A DNA stretch of 64,000 nt from Parasediminibacterium sp046546515 (GTDB taxonomy: Bacteria > Bacteroidota > Bacteroidia > Chitinophagales > Chitinophagaceae), in contig NZ_JBKHKJ010000012.1 of the NCBI RefSeq assembly GCF_046546515.1, positions 72,798-136,797 of the forward strand, given 5' to 3'. Below, one piece after another: positions 7,786 to 15,787 of this stretch (position 1 is its first letter; every line of letters starts with the position of its first letter). The translations under genes were made by a program, and so were the position numbers. The notes beneath the pieces were generated by a model. It was not told where the DNA came from. It saw only the letters and a list, made by a program, of their open reading frames with translations, and did not search any database.

Positions 7786-8418
7786 TTATAAGTTGTCATA
7801 CGTATAAAGCGAGTCTATTGGGCTGCCAGCTGGCAGTTCAAAAATGGGGTGGATAATGCCGTCACTCAGGCCATATACCCATCCATGCAAGTGTGGCTGC
7901 TGGTTTTTTTTCCACGCCCCTTGTATAATGGATGTTTTTGCAAGGTTCATCACTTGTTCTTTTACGTTCAGCTCTATCAGCCTATCCACTTTCTTTTCTT
8001 CGTTACCAATGCTATCTACTTCGTTTTTGTGTATCCTATACACGTCTTTAATATTGAGCAGCCATTTGTCTATAAGCCCCAAAGAATGCTGTGTCATGGC
8101 AGCTTTTACCCCGCCGCACCCATAATGCCCGCAAACAATCACGTGCCTAACCTTTAATACTTCCACGGCATATTGCAGCACGCTAAGCATGTTCAGATCA
8201 GTATGCACCACCATGTTGGCAATATTGCGGTGCACAAAAATCTCACCCGGCTGGGTGCCTGTAATTTTATCGGCAGGCACACGGCTGTCGCTGCAGCCAA
8301 TCCATAAAAACTCTGGGGCTTGCAAATGTGCCAAGCGGCTAAAAAACTGTGGGTCGTCCTCTACTTGTTCCTTTGCCCATGCTTTGTTTTCTATTAATAA
8401 CTTTTCGTATATTTCCAT
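7786..8418 (-). CDS. Beta-class carbonic anhydrase
   Basis: 210 aa. Interconverts CO2 and bicarbonate. Zinc ligands and the Asp-Arg dyad are visible: Cys42, Asp44 and Arg46 in WIGCSDSRVP, then His and Cys in VCGHYGCGGVK near residue 100. GEIFVHRNIANMV is another family block. No signal peptide, so cytoplasmic. It is immediately downstream, on the same strand, of a SulP transporter; across Bacteroidota and cyanobacteria such pairs are associated with bicarbonate handling, so a joint role in inorganic-carbon supply or pH balance is likely (inference). The 345-base gap between them contains an inverted repeat, so co-transcription is not certain. Confidence 0.95.
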   Translation of the reverse strand: MEIYEKLLIENKAWAKEQVEDDPQFFSRLAHLQAPEFLWIGCSDSRVPADKITGTQPGEIFVHRNIANMVVHTDLNMLSVLQYAVEVLKVRHVIVCGHYGCGGVKAAMTQHSLGLIDKWLLNIKDVYRIHKNEVDSIGNEEKKVDRLIELNVKEQVMNLAKTSIIQGAWKKNQQPHLHGWVYGLSDGIIHPIFELPAGSPIDSLYTYDNL

Positions 8419-8599
8419 AAAAAATGAGTTTGATTTAATAAATAATAAAATTGAAATTGTTTATTTTGAGGCTAAAATAAATGAAAATATGTGTCCCTAA
8501 GCATTTTTATGTCGTACCTATACATACCGTTTTAGGACTAACTTTCTCATCATTGCCCTTAAGTATCATGGCTAAAGCCATTTAGCTGTATTTATTTCT

Positions 8600-8678
8600 C
8601 CCCAGCCTAAAGGCGCGGGGTTATTATTAATACCTTTCTATAGCAAGTTGTTGTTACCCCCATACCTTTAGGCTGGGG
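8600..8678. repeat. 14-bp inverted repeat CCCCAGCCTAAAGG in the CA-SulP gap
   Basis: CCCCAGCCTAAAGG (8600-8613) and its exact reverse complement (8665-8678) enclose 51 bases. A smaller palindrome ATGGCTAAAGCCAT lies at about 8570. The 8419-8763 gap holds no gene. The arms may form a terminator-like hairpin for the SulP gene or be a dispersed repeat. Confidence 0.5.
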
Positions 8679-8763
8679 GTACAAGTGAGTATCTATCAGG
8701 CTTTAACCATGAACAACATAAAGCTTAAATAGAGGAAAATTATTTAGAATTTATGCAAATTTA

Positions 8764-10332
8764 TTACACGGCCAGCCGCAAAGGTGGCTCGTTAAACAAA
8801 ACATGCATCGATTTGTAAGCACTCCTTTTCATTTCCACGGTTATGTTTTTCAAGTGGGCGTGCAGCATAAAGTTATTTATTTCCTCAATAATGTCCTTGT
8901 CTATAAAATCTGCCCGGGTAGCATCAATAATAACGTACGCATTTGCTGGCACGCTTTCCAGTTTCCTTTTTATAATAGGCTTGTTTAAGAAAGATACGTC
9001 TTTACGAAGCCGTATTAAATAATGGTCTTTGTCGTGCACCACCAATATTGCCGACCTAAAATTACTGCGAATCATAAAAAACAAACCTACGCCAATACCA
9101 ATTAAAATACCAATTAACAAATCTGTCATTAAAATGGCAATAATTGTAGCCACAAATGGCACAAACTGGTCCCAACCCTTTGCATAAAAATCTTTGAACA
9201 AAGGTATTTTGGCCAGCTTGTACCCTGTAAATACCAATATGGCTGCCAAGGCAGCAAGTGGTATTTTGTTCAACACAGATGGGATTAGCAACACGCACAG
9301 CAGCATGAACAACCCGTGCATGATGGCCGATGCCTTGGTTTTGGCACCAGAACCTACATTGGCAGAGCTGCGCACAATAACCGAAGTCAGCGGCAGTCCG
9401 CCAATCAATCCACTTACAATATTGCCTATGCCTTGTGCTTTTAGCTCCCGGTTAGTGGGGGTAACCCGTTTCAAAGCATCTAGTTTGTCAACCGCTTCTA
9501 TGCCCAGCAGTGTTTCTAAGCTAGCCACCACGGCCAGGGTAAGCCCTGTTTTCCATACTTCGGGGCTGGTGATATAGCTAAAATTGGGGCTAGTAAAAAA
9601 AGAAAAGAAATGGTTGATATTAGTTGCCACTGGCAGGCTCACCATTTCTTTGCCTTTCAATGCAAAACCAGAACCCGATAAAGCAAAGTACTGGTTTACC
9701 AAAGCACCAAAAATAACAACCACCAACGGGCCTGGTATGTATGTAAACAATGCCTGTTTCTTAAAAAATGGGCGTTCCCACAAAATCAGCAACAGCACGG
9801 ATACTACCCCAATAAAAATAGCCACGGGGGCAAATGCTTTCAAAGCATTTGGTAGTTCGCTAAATGTATTGGCTTTGTCGGCCTGGGCAAAATCTTCATC
9901 TCCTACAAAATCCCTGTCAAAACCAACCAGGTGCGGCAGTTGCTTTAGTATCAGGATAAGGCCAATAGCTGCCAGCATCCCTTTAATAACCGAGTTGGGG
10001 ATATAATCGCCAATAATTCCCGCTTTCAGGAAGCCCAATGTTAACTGCAAAACACCCGCTATTACCACAGCTAATAAAAAAGCATCATAGACGTGCAATT
10101 TGCCAATGGCAACAGCCACAATAGCAGTAAGGCCCGCAGCAGGCCCACTAACACTTAGTTGGGAACCACTTAATGTACCCACAACAACGCCCCCAACAAT
10201 GCCAGCAATAATGCCTGAAAATAAAGGAGCACCGCTTGCCAAAGCTATGCCAAGGCACAGCGGCAGTGCAACCAATAAAACAACGATAGAGGCAGGCACA
10301 TCTGCACCTGCATTTTGAAAATATTTTTTCAT
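8764..10332 (-). CDS. SulP-family inorganic anion transporter with STAS domain
   Basis: 522 aa. About 10-14 hydrophobic segments from residue 14 to 420, including VVLLVALPLCLGIALASGAPL at the start of TM1 and the family's QLSVSGPAAGLTAIVA; GLPLTSVIVRSSANVGSGAKTK is the conserved helix-10 area. A C-terminal cytoplasmic STAS domain (about 430-520) contains AYVIIDATRADFIDKDIIEEI. The family moves sulfate, bicarbonate or other anions across the inner membrane. Position upstream of a carbonic anhydrase suggests bicarbonate; the substrate is not proven. Confidence 0.92.
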   Translation of the reverse strand: MKKYFQNAGADVPASIVVLLVALPLCLGIALASGAPLFSGIIAGIVGGVVVGTLSGSQLSVSGPAAGLTAIVAVAIGKLHVYDAFLLAVVIAGVLQLTLGFLKAGIIGDYIPNSVIKGMLAAIGLILILKQLPHLVGFDRDFVGDEDFAQADKANTFSELPNALKAFAPVAIFIGVVSVLLLILWERPFFKKQALFTYIPGPLVVVIFGALVNQYFALSGSGFALKGKEMVSLPVATNINHFFSFFTSPNFSYITSPEVWKTGLTLAVVASLETLLGIEAVDKLDALKRVTPTNRELKAQGIGNIVSGLIGGLPLTSVIVRSSANVGSGAKTKASAIMHGLFMLLCVLLIPSVLNKIPLAALAAILVFTGYKLAKIPLFKDFYAKGWDQFVPFVATIIAILMTDLLIGILIGIGVGLFFMIRSNFRSAILVVHDKDHYLIRLRKDVSFLNKPIIKRKLESVPANAYVIIDATRADFIDKDIIEEINNFMLHAHLKNITVEMKRSAYKSMHVLFNEPPLRLAV

Positions 10333-10363
10333 GTGATGTTAAGAATAAAAGTCGGAAATTATT

Positions 10364-10597
10364 CACCACATAGGCACATAGTACACATAGGAAAGAAAAA
10401 GGGAGGGAACAAAGGCTTTCTGTCTTTTGCCATGGCTTGTGAAAAGATATGCTTTATTCAAGTTGAATTACCAATTTTATCAAGAGGCATCGTTTGGCAA
10501 TGCCTTATGAATTAATGTATAGACATAAATAAACAACTATGTTTTCTTTCTTTTATACTCGCTTTGAGCTATGTGTCCTATGTGGCTATGTGGTGGA
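10364..10597. repeat. Inverted repeat CCACATAGGCACATAG / CTATGTGGCTATGTGG
   Basis: Left arm CACCACATAGGCACATAG (10364-10381) and right arm CTATGTGGCTATGTGGTG (ending about 10595) are nearly reverse-complementary; the spacer also contains a complementary pair of purine-rich words (GGAAAGAAAA / TTTTCTTTCTT). No gene is visible in 10333-10699. It belongs to the same vocabulary as the CACAAAGGCAC repeats elsewhere in the window. Confidence 0.45.
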
Positions 10598-10699
10598 TAG
10601 AAAAATTAGGTTTAAAATAGTTTTTTTGCAATTAGGCAAAAAAAGAATCTACAAGGCATCAAATATTGCTCCTTGCCTATTGCCTTTTTGCCTAAAATC

Positions 10700-11008
10700 T
10701 TAACAGTTTGGTGGTGGTGTATGCACATCGGCAGCATGGTTCAGGGGATAATAAACACCATGCTCTTTATACGCAAGTTCAGTTGATTGGATTGGCTGGG
10801 AAATTGCAGTATGGATAACAACAAATTCAAATTCTGTAGTGCTGCCCATTTTTTTAACCATATCGGTATCGCAGTCATCATCATCGCTGTCGTTCAGCAC
10901 TTCACAACAGGTTTGTTTGCCCAATAGCAAGTTCCTAATCTCCTTTACAGGGAATACCTGAATGGATAAAAGGAAAATAAAAAGCATATTTATAAACAAC
11001 CTGCCCAT
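10700..11008 (-). CDS. Small exported protein of unknown function
   Basis: 102 aa. Hydrophobic N-terminus (MGRLFINMLFIFLLSIQVFPV) suggests export or membrane anchoring. The rest has a CC pair, an acidic cluster SDDDDCDTD, and a histidine- and proline-rich tail ending NHAADVHTPPPNC. Cys, His and Asp clustering could bind a metal; this is inference. The C-terminal DVHTPPPN word looks familiar from short conserved Bacteroidota proteins, but I cannot name the family. Divergent from the sigma factor gene. Confidence 0.65.
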   Translation of the reverse strand: MGRLFINMLFIFLLSIQVFPVKEIRNLLLGKQTCCEVLNDSDDDDCDTDMVKKMGSTTEFEFVVIHTAISQPIQSTELAYKEHGVYYPLNHAADVHTPPPNC

Positions 11009-11099
11009 AATGATACAAATGTAGGCTGTCGCCCAAAAAAAATATTGTTCAATTTGGTAAAATATTCACAGAATTAAAAATTATGGTAAGAATTTTGTT

Positions 11100-11107
11100 T
11101 AACTTTG
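11100..11107 (+). promoter_or_regulatory. Candidate -7 box (TAACTTTG) before the ECF sigma gene
   Basis: TAACTTTG fits the TAnnTTTG consensus and lies 26 bases before the ATG at 11134. A transcript starting here would exclude the in-frame ATG at 11083, supporting the later start. A -33 box is not evident. Confidence 0.4.
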
Positions 11108-11133
11108 CCATGTTCACTCTTAAACAAGATATT

Positions 11134-11634
11134 ATGTCAGCAGCCGAGTTCAACCAGATATTGTTAAACAACACAGAATTTTTAAAGCCCTTTGCCATCA
11201 CATTGACAAGGGACAATGAGCAAGCGAAAGACCTTTTCCAAGAAACGTTGTACAGAGCCTTGGCAAATAGGGAAAAATATAATACTGGCACGAACATAAA
11301 AGCCTGGCTGTACACCATTATGCGGAATATTTTCATCAATAATTACCGCAGGAAGGCAAAACAGAATACTATTTTTGACAGTACACCCAATGAATTTTTA
11401 TTAAATCTAAACCAAGGCTTTATAGCAAACGAGGCGATAGCCGCCATTAACATAAAAGAGGCAAACGCAGCGATACACGAATTGCCTAGTATTTTTAAGA
11501 ACCCATTCCTGCTTTACTTTGATGGTTTCAAGTACCACGAGATTGCAGGGATGCTTGGCGAGCCACTCGGTACCATAAAAAGCCGTATACACTTTGCCCG
11601 TAAATTGCTGAAAGCACAACTAGAAAGACACTGA
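11134..11634 (+). CDS. ECF-type RNA polymerase sigma factor
   Basis: 166 aa from ATG 11134 (MSAAEFNQILL); earlier in-frame starts at 11083 and 11110 add a non-conserved leader. Region 2 shows FAITLTRDNEQAKDLFQETLYRAL and KAWLYTIMRNIFINNYRRK; region 4 shows LPSIFKNPFLLYFDGFKYHEIAGMLGEPLGTIKSRIHFARKLLK, the helix-turn-helix that reads the -35 element. No anti-sigma gene is adjacent. It directly precedes crtI and crtB, a frequent arrangement in Bacteroidota, suggesting control of carotenoid synthesis (inference). Confidence 0.9.
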   Translation: MSAAEFNQILLNNTEFLKPFAITLTRDNEQAKDLFQETLYRALANREKYNTGTNIKAWLYTIMRNIFINNYRRKAKQNTIFDSTPNEFLLNLNQGFIANEAIAAINIKEANAAIHELPSIFKNPFLLYFDGFKYHEIAGMLGEPLGTIKSRIHFARKLLKAQLERH

Positions 11635-11788
11635 TTTAATTAGGAATTATAAATTAGGAATATAGAGCGATGGTTTTTTCTAATGCCTTATTACATACAT
11701 CACTTAATTTTGATATTTTATAGTGGCATAGAGTTTTCATTATTTTCTTTGCGCTGCTTAGAGCCTTTATGGCTATCAAATTTTTTAA

Positions 11789-13315
11789 ATGATAAAACAA
11801 AAAGTTGTTGTTATAGGGGCTGGGTTTGCGGGTATATCAGTGGCAAGCTTCTTAGCAAAAGCAGGCTACAGCGTAACGGTTTTGGAAAAGCATCCTTTGC
11901 CGGGCGGCAGGGCAAGAAAATTGGAAGCAGAAGGCTTTACTTTTGACATGGGGCCAAGCTGGTATTGGATGCCCGATGTTTTTGAAAGGTATTTCCAGAA
12001 ATTTGGCAAAAATGTTAGTGATTATTATAGCCTTACCCGGTTAGACCCATCCTACCGAGTATTCTGGAAAGATAGACCAATGGACATCCCTGCTGATTAT
12101 ACAGAACTAGAAAAGTTGTTTAACGAATTGGAGCCAGGCAGTTCCAAAAAACTAGAAACCTTTATTGCCGAAGCTGCTTATAAATACCAAGTAGGCATCA
12201 ACAAATTGGTACACAAACCAGGCCGTTCCTTATCCGAGTTCTTGGATTGGAATTTAATTAGTGGCATTTTCCGGTTAGATGTTTTCAATTCTATTAAAAC
12301 GCATGTAAACAAGCTGTTTTTAAACGAAAAAATAAGGCAACTACTTTCATTCCCAGTTTTATTTTTAGGGGCATTACCAGAGAATACCCCCGCATTATAT
12401 AGTTTAATGAACTATGCCGACATAGTGGGCGGCACTTGGTACCCCAAAGGCGGCATGTACCAGATAGTAGAGGGCATGTACCAACTAGCTTTAGAATTGG
12501 GGGTTCAATTTAGGTTCAATGAAAATGTTACAAGTATTGAAATTGAAAATGGAAAAGCTATTGGCGTAAAATCGGACGAAGGCAAAACAGCCAATACGCA
12601 TTTTATAGAAGCAGATATTGTGGTTGGTGCTGCAGACTACCATCATATAGAAACAAAGCTATTGCCCAAAAAGTACAGAAGCTATACCAGCAAGTACTGG
12701 GAAAGCAGGGTAATGGCCCCTAGTTGTTTGCTATACTATGTGGGTTTGAATAAAAAATTAAAAAACATTACCCACCACTCCTTGTTTTTTGACACGTCCT
12801 TCGATACACATGGAAAAGAAATTTACACTGATAAGCAATGGCCTAGTGATCCAATGTTTTACATGAGTATTACTTCTGCAACGGATGACACAGTTGCCCC
12901 AGAAGGTTGCGAAAACCTGTTCCTGCTAATCCCTGTTGCTACTGGCTTGGAAGGAGATGACGAGGTCCTTAGGGAAAAGTATTTTAACATGATTATGGAC
13001 AGGCTGGAAATGCATTTGCAACAAAAAATAAAAACAAATGTTATATATAAAAAATCTTTTGCCTTAAGTGATTTTGTGGAAGATTACAATGCTTTTAAAG
13101 GCAATGCTTATGGGCTAGCCAATACATTGTTGCAAACGGCTATACTAAAACCCTCGTGCAAAAGCAAGAAAGTAAGCAATTTGTTTTACACAGGGCAGTT
13201 GACCGTCCCTGGACCAGGGGTGCCTCCTAGCTTGATAAGCGGGGAGGTGGTAGCAAAAGAAGTCGTAAGTCATAAGTGGTCAGTCGTCCTTCAGGGCGTA
13301 TTGCATACGCCCTGA
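11789..13315 (+). CDS. crtI: Phytoene desaturase
   Basis: 508 aa. FAD-dependent desaturation of 15-cis-phytoene towards lycopene. The N-terminal dinucleotide fold KVVVIGAGFAGISVASFLAKAG leads to LEKHPLPGGRARKLEAEGFTFDMGPSWYWMP; the C-terminal family signature is FYTGQLTVPGPGVPPSLISGEVVAKE. Normal homologues end soon after that point; here about 14 further residues (SHKWSVVLQGVLHTP) come from a repeat and hairpin sequence, so the original stop seems to have been replaced. Followed by crtB after 124 bases, itself behind an ECF sigma gene. Confidence 0.95.
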   Translation: MIKQKVVVIGAGFAGISVASFLAKAGYSVTVLEKHPLPGGRARKLEAEGFTFDMGPSWYWMPDVFERYFQKFGKNVSDYYSLTRLDPSYRVFWKDRPMDIPADYTELEKLFNELEPGSSKKLETFIAEAAYKYQVGINKLVHKPGRSLSEFLDWNLISGIFRLDVFNSIKTHVNKLFLNEKIRQLLSFPVLFLGALPENTPALYSLMNYADIVGGTWYPKGGMYQIVEGMYQLALELGVQFRFNENVTSIEIENGKAIGVKSDEGKTANTHFIEADIVVGAADYHHIETKLLPKKYRSYTSKYWESRVMAPSCLLYYVGLNKKLKNITHHSLFFDTSFDTHGKEIYTDKQWPSDPMFYMSITSATDDTVAPEGCENLFLLIPVATGLEGDDEVLREKYFNMIMDRLEMHLQQKIKTNVIYKKSFALSDFVEDYNAFKGNAYGLANTLLQTAILKPSCKSKKVSNLFYTGQLTVPGPGVPPSLISGEVVAKEVVSHKWSVVLQGVLHTP

Positions 13316-13318
13316 AGG
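13288..13318. terminator. 13-bp hairpin spanning the crtI stop codon
   Basis: CCTTCAGGGCGTA (13288-13300) and TACGCCCTGAAGG (13306-13318) form a perfect stem with a five-base loop. The crtI stop lies inside the right arm. There is no T-run, so it may instead be a dispersed palindrome or an RNA-processing/stability hairpin between crtI and crtB. Confidence 0.5.
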
Positions 13319-13439
13319 AGAGAGAGAAAGTTCATAATAATATAAAGAAACTTGGTTTCGAAATTTATTCCATTTCAAGCGTTTTAATCATTAGAATCAT
13401 TCAAATCATTTAATCATAGGTATAAAATAATCAGGCGCT

Positions 13440-14282
13440 ATGACCAACATGCAACTCTTTCATGATGTTTGCCAAGATTGCAGCAAGAATACCACGAAGA
13501 AATACAGTACCAGCTTTTCTTCTGCTATTCATTTGCTAGGCAAGCCGTTGCGCCAGCCGATTTATAATATTTATGGCTTTGTTCGCTTTGCAGATGAAAT
13601 TGTTGACACATTCCATGCGTTTGACAAGCAAGCCCTGCTTGACGAATTTAAACAAGCTACATATGAAGCCATTGACAGGGGCATAAGCCTGAACCCTATT
13701 TTGCATGGCTTCCAGCTAACAGTAAACCATTATAATATAGACAAAAAGCTGATTGATGCTTTTTTGCACAGCATGGAACTGGATCTAAACAGGAACAAAT
13801 ACGACAAAGGTGGGTATGAGGAATATATTTATGGCAGTGCCGAAGTGGTAGGTCTGATGTGCCTGTATGTGTTTTGCAATGGCGACAACCAACTTTACCA
13901 GCAACTGCAACCCGGGGCAAGGAGCCTAGGGGCTGCATTTCAAAAAATAAACTTCCTGCGAGACCTAAAGGCCGATTATGAAGGCCTGAAAAGGGTATAT
14001 TTCCCAGAGTGCGATTTTGACAATTTTAGCTATGCAGACAAGCAGTGCATAGAAGCAGACATACAACAAGATTTTAACAATGCCTATGCCGCCATCCTGC
14101 AATTGCCCATGCAGGCAAGGTTTGGGGTATATGTTGCCTACAAATATTACCTATCTCTTTTCAAAAAAATAAAACGCCTGCAGCCCCAAAAAATAATGGA
14201 AGAGCGCATTCGCATACCAGACTACAGCAAACTTTTTATTGTTGCAAAGGCAGGCGTAAGGCGGCAGTTGAATTTGTTGTAA
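13440..14282 (+). CDS. crtB: Phytoene synthase
   Basis: 280 aa. Head-to-head condensation of two geranylgeranyl diphosphates to phytoene, in the squalene/phytoene synthase family. Both Asp-rich Mg-binding motifs are seen: DEIVDTFHAFD (about residue 50) and NFLRDLKADYEGLKRVYFP (about residue 175). The N-terminal KYSTSFSSAIHLL is the family start. Partner of crtI upstream; cyclase, hydroxylase or glycosyl-transfer genes are not in this window, so the end product cannot be read here. Confidence 0.95.
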   Translation: MTNMQLFHDVCQDCSKNTTKKYSTSFSSAIHLLGKPLRQPIYNIYGFVRFADEIVDTFHAFDKQALLDEFKQATYEAIDRGISLNPILHGFQLTVNHYNIDKKLIDAFLHSMELDLNRNKYDKGGYEEYIYGSAEVVGLMCLYVFCNGDNQLYQQLQPGARSLGAAFQKINFLRDLKADYEGLKRVYFPECDFDNFSYADKQCIEADIQQDFNNAYAAILQLPMQARFGVYVAYKYYLSLFKKIKRLQPQKIMEERIRIPDYSKLFIVAKAGVRRQLNLL

Positions 14283-14326
14283 GTGGTTAAATCTTTGCCT
14301 CCTCGTCTATTCCGCATTTGCCTCCA

Positions 14327-15106
14327 CTATACCACCCATTCCACTTCCCCAAATTCAAAAAAGTCGTAAGAGCAGCCGCTTACCAGCAACTGCCCATATT
14401 CATTCACACCTTTTATGGTGCAGCTAAAAACGGCCGAGTCTTTTTTTAGCAGTATCTGTTCATTTGCTTTGTACAAATATTGGTTATACGCAGCCAATTG
14501 TTTTGGGGCACCCCAGCTTAGTAGTTCTTGAAAACTTGCTTCTAAAAAAGTACACAATTGCTTTGCAAGGGCTACTGCATCTAGTAGCTTTCCTGTTATT
14601 TGGCGTAGTGAAACCGGGTTTTTTAATCCATCAGGGAAAACAGTTTGGTTAATGTTTATGCCAATGCCTACAACAGCCCAATGCCATTCTTGCCCCCTGA
14701 TAATGTTCTCTATCAATATCCCGCCTGCCTTTCTGTCACGCCAGTAAATATCGTTTGGCCATTTTATGGCAGCATCGCCACCTGTATTAGATGCAAAAAA
14801 ATTTCTGCACGCAAGGGCTATGCAAACACTGAAAGAAAACTGCTGCTGCATTGATAATAAGCGTGTATCCACAACACAAGAAATAATAATATTACTACCA
14901 GCCTCGGCCACCCATTGCCTGCCCCTTTGCCCCCTGCCTGCAGTTTGTGCATGGGCAAAGAATGCAGTGCCGTGTGCAGCCAAATTTGCCTGTATCTTGT
15001 CAATGGCATAACTATTGGTACTTGCTACTTCATCCAGCTCAATAAAAAAGCTGCCAATTTCAGGAAATACAAAATTTGAATCTTTATTAGCAGTTGTAAG
15101 AGGCAA
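14327..15106 (-). CDS. birA: Biotin--[acetyl-CoA-carboxylase] ligase
   Basis: 259 aa. Attaches biotin to the carboxyl-carrier protein through biotinyl-5'-AMP. Visible: EVASTNSYA at the N-terminus, the nucleotide/biotin loop GRGQRGRQWVAEAGSNI, and KWPNDIYWRDRKAGGILIE with the catalytic Lys. There is no N-terminal winged helix, so it is the ligase-only class without repressor function. Divergent from rsfS. Confidence 0.93.
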   Translation of the reverse strand: MPLTTANKDSNFVFPEIGSFFIELDEVASTNSYAIDKIQANLAAHGTAFFAHAQTAGRGQRGRQWVAEAGSNIIISCVVDTRLLSMQQQFSFSVCIALACRNFFASNTGGDAAIKWPNDIYWRDRKAGGILIENIIRGQEWHWAVVGIGININQTVFPDGLKNPVSLRQITGKLLDAVALAKQLCTFLEASFQELLSWGAPKQLAAYNQYLYKANEQILLKKDSAVFSCTIKGVNEYGQLLVSGCSYDFFEFGEVEWVV

Positions 15107-15308
15107 AGAAGTATTATTTTTGGAACCGAAGGTAAATAGAATATTGTACTAAGTGAAAACATTGGTATAATTATGTTTATGCACCCGTGCAGCTTGCTTA
15201 TCTTTGCTTGGTAAAACATTTATATGTTGCAAACAAAATGCACGCATGGAGAGCAAACCTATTTATGTTTAAGTTATAGTATATTTTTTTAAATTAAAAA
15301 CACCATTT

Positions 15309-15710
15309 TTGTTGGAACAACTTTCTGTTTTAGGCACCCGCACCAAAGGCTTAACGAGGCTTACTAAAAGCTCAAAAATTTTTAAGGCCATCATCAATGC
15401 CATTGAAGAAAAAAAAGGCGAGCAGATTGTAAGCCTAGACCTCAGGAAAATACCGGAAGCTGTGGCAGATTTTTTCATTATTTGCCAGGCACCATCTACC
15501 ACGCAGGTAAAAGCAATTGCAGATTTTATTGAATTCCAAGTAAAAGAAGTATCTGGCGAAGACCCCTACAAGCACGAAGGCAAAACCACCGGGCAATGGG
15601 TATTGGTAGATTATGTAAACATAGTAGTGCATGTAATGCACCCAGAAGCAAGGAGATTTTATAGTTTGGAAGACATGTGGAGCGACGCAGTTTTGCAAAA
15701 ACACGAATAA
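15309..15710 (+). CDS. rsfS: Ribosome silencing factor (RsfS/Iojap family)
   Basis: 133 aa. Binds ribosomal protein L14 and blocks subunit joining when nutrients are scarce. The conserved core includes VSLDLRKIPEAVADFFIIC, QVKAIADFIE, DPYKHEGKTTGQWVLVDYVNIVVHV and HPEARRFYSLEDMW. No ATG occurs in the first ~110 codons; upstream stop TAA is at 15270, so initiation must be at TTG 15309 or TTG 15312. A TATCTTTG -7-like box lies at 15199-15206, which would give a leader of about 100 bases. ftsH follows after 77 bases; this order is usual in Bacteroidota. Confidence 0.93.
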   Translation: MLEQLSVLGTRTKGLTRLTKSSKIFKAIINAIEEKKGEQIVSLDLRKIPEAVADFFIICQAPSTTQVKAIADFIEFQVKEVSGEDPYKHEGKTTGQWVLVDYVNIVVHVMHPEARRFYSLEDMWSDAVLQKHE

Positions 15711-15787
15711 GAAAAATTTTTAACAAGCCGTATTTGAACTTTTAGAGAGTACAGGCATTATTTTCATTTTGACGCAAGTAATTCATT

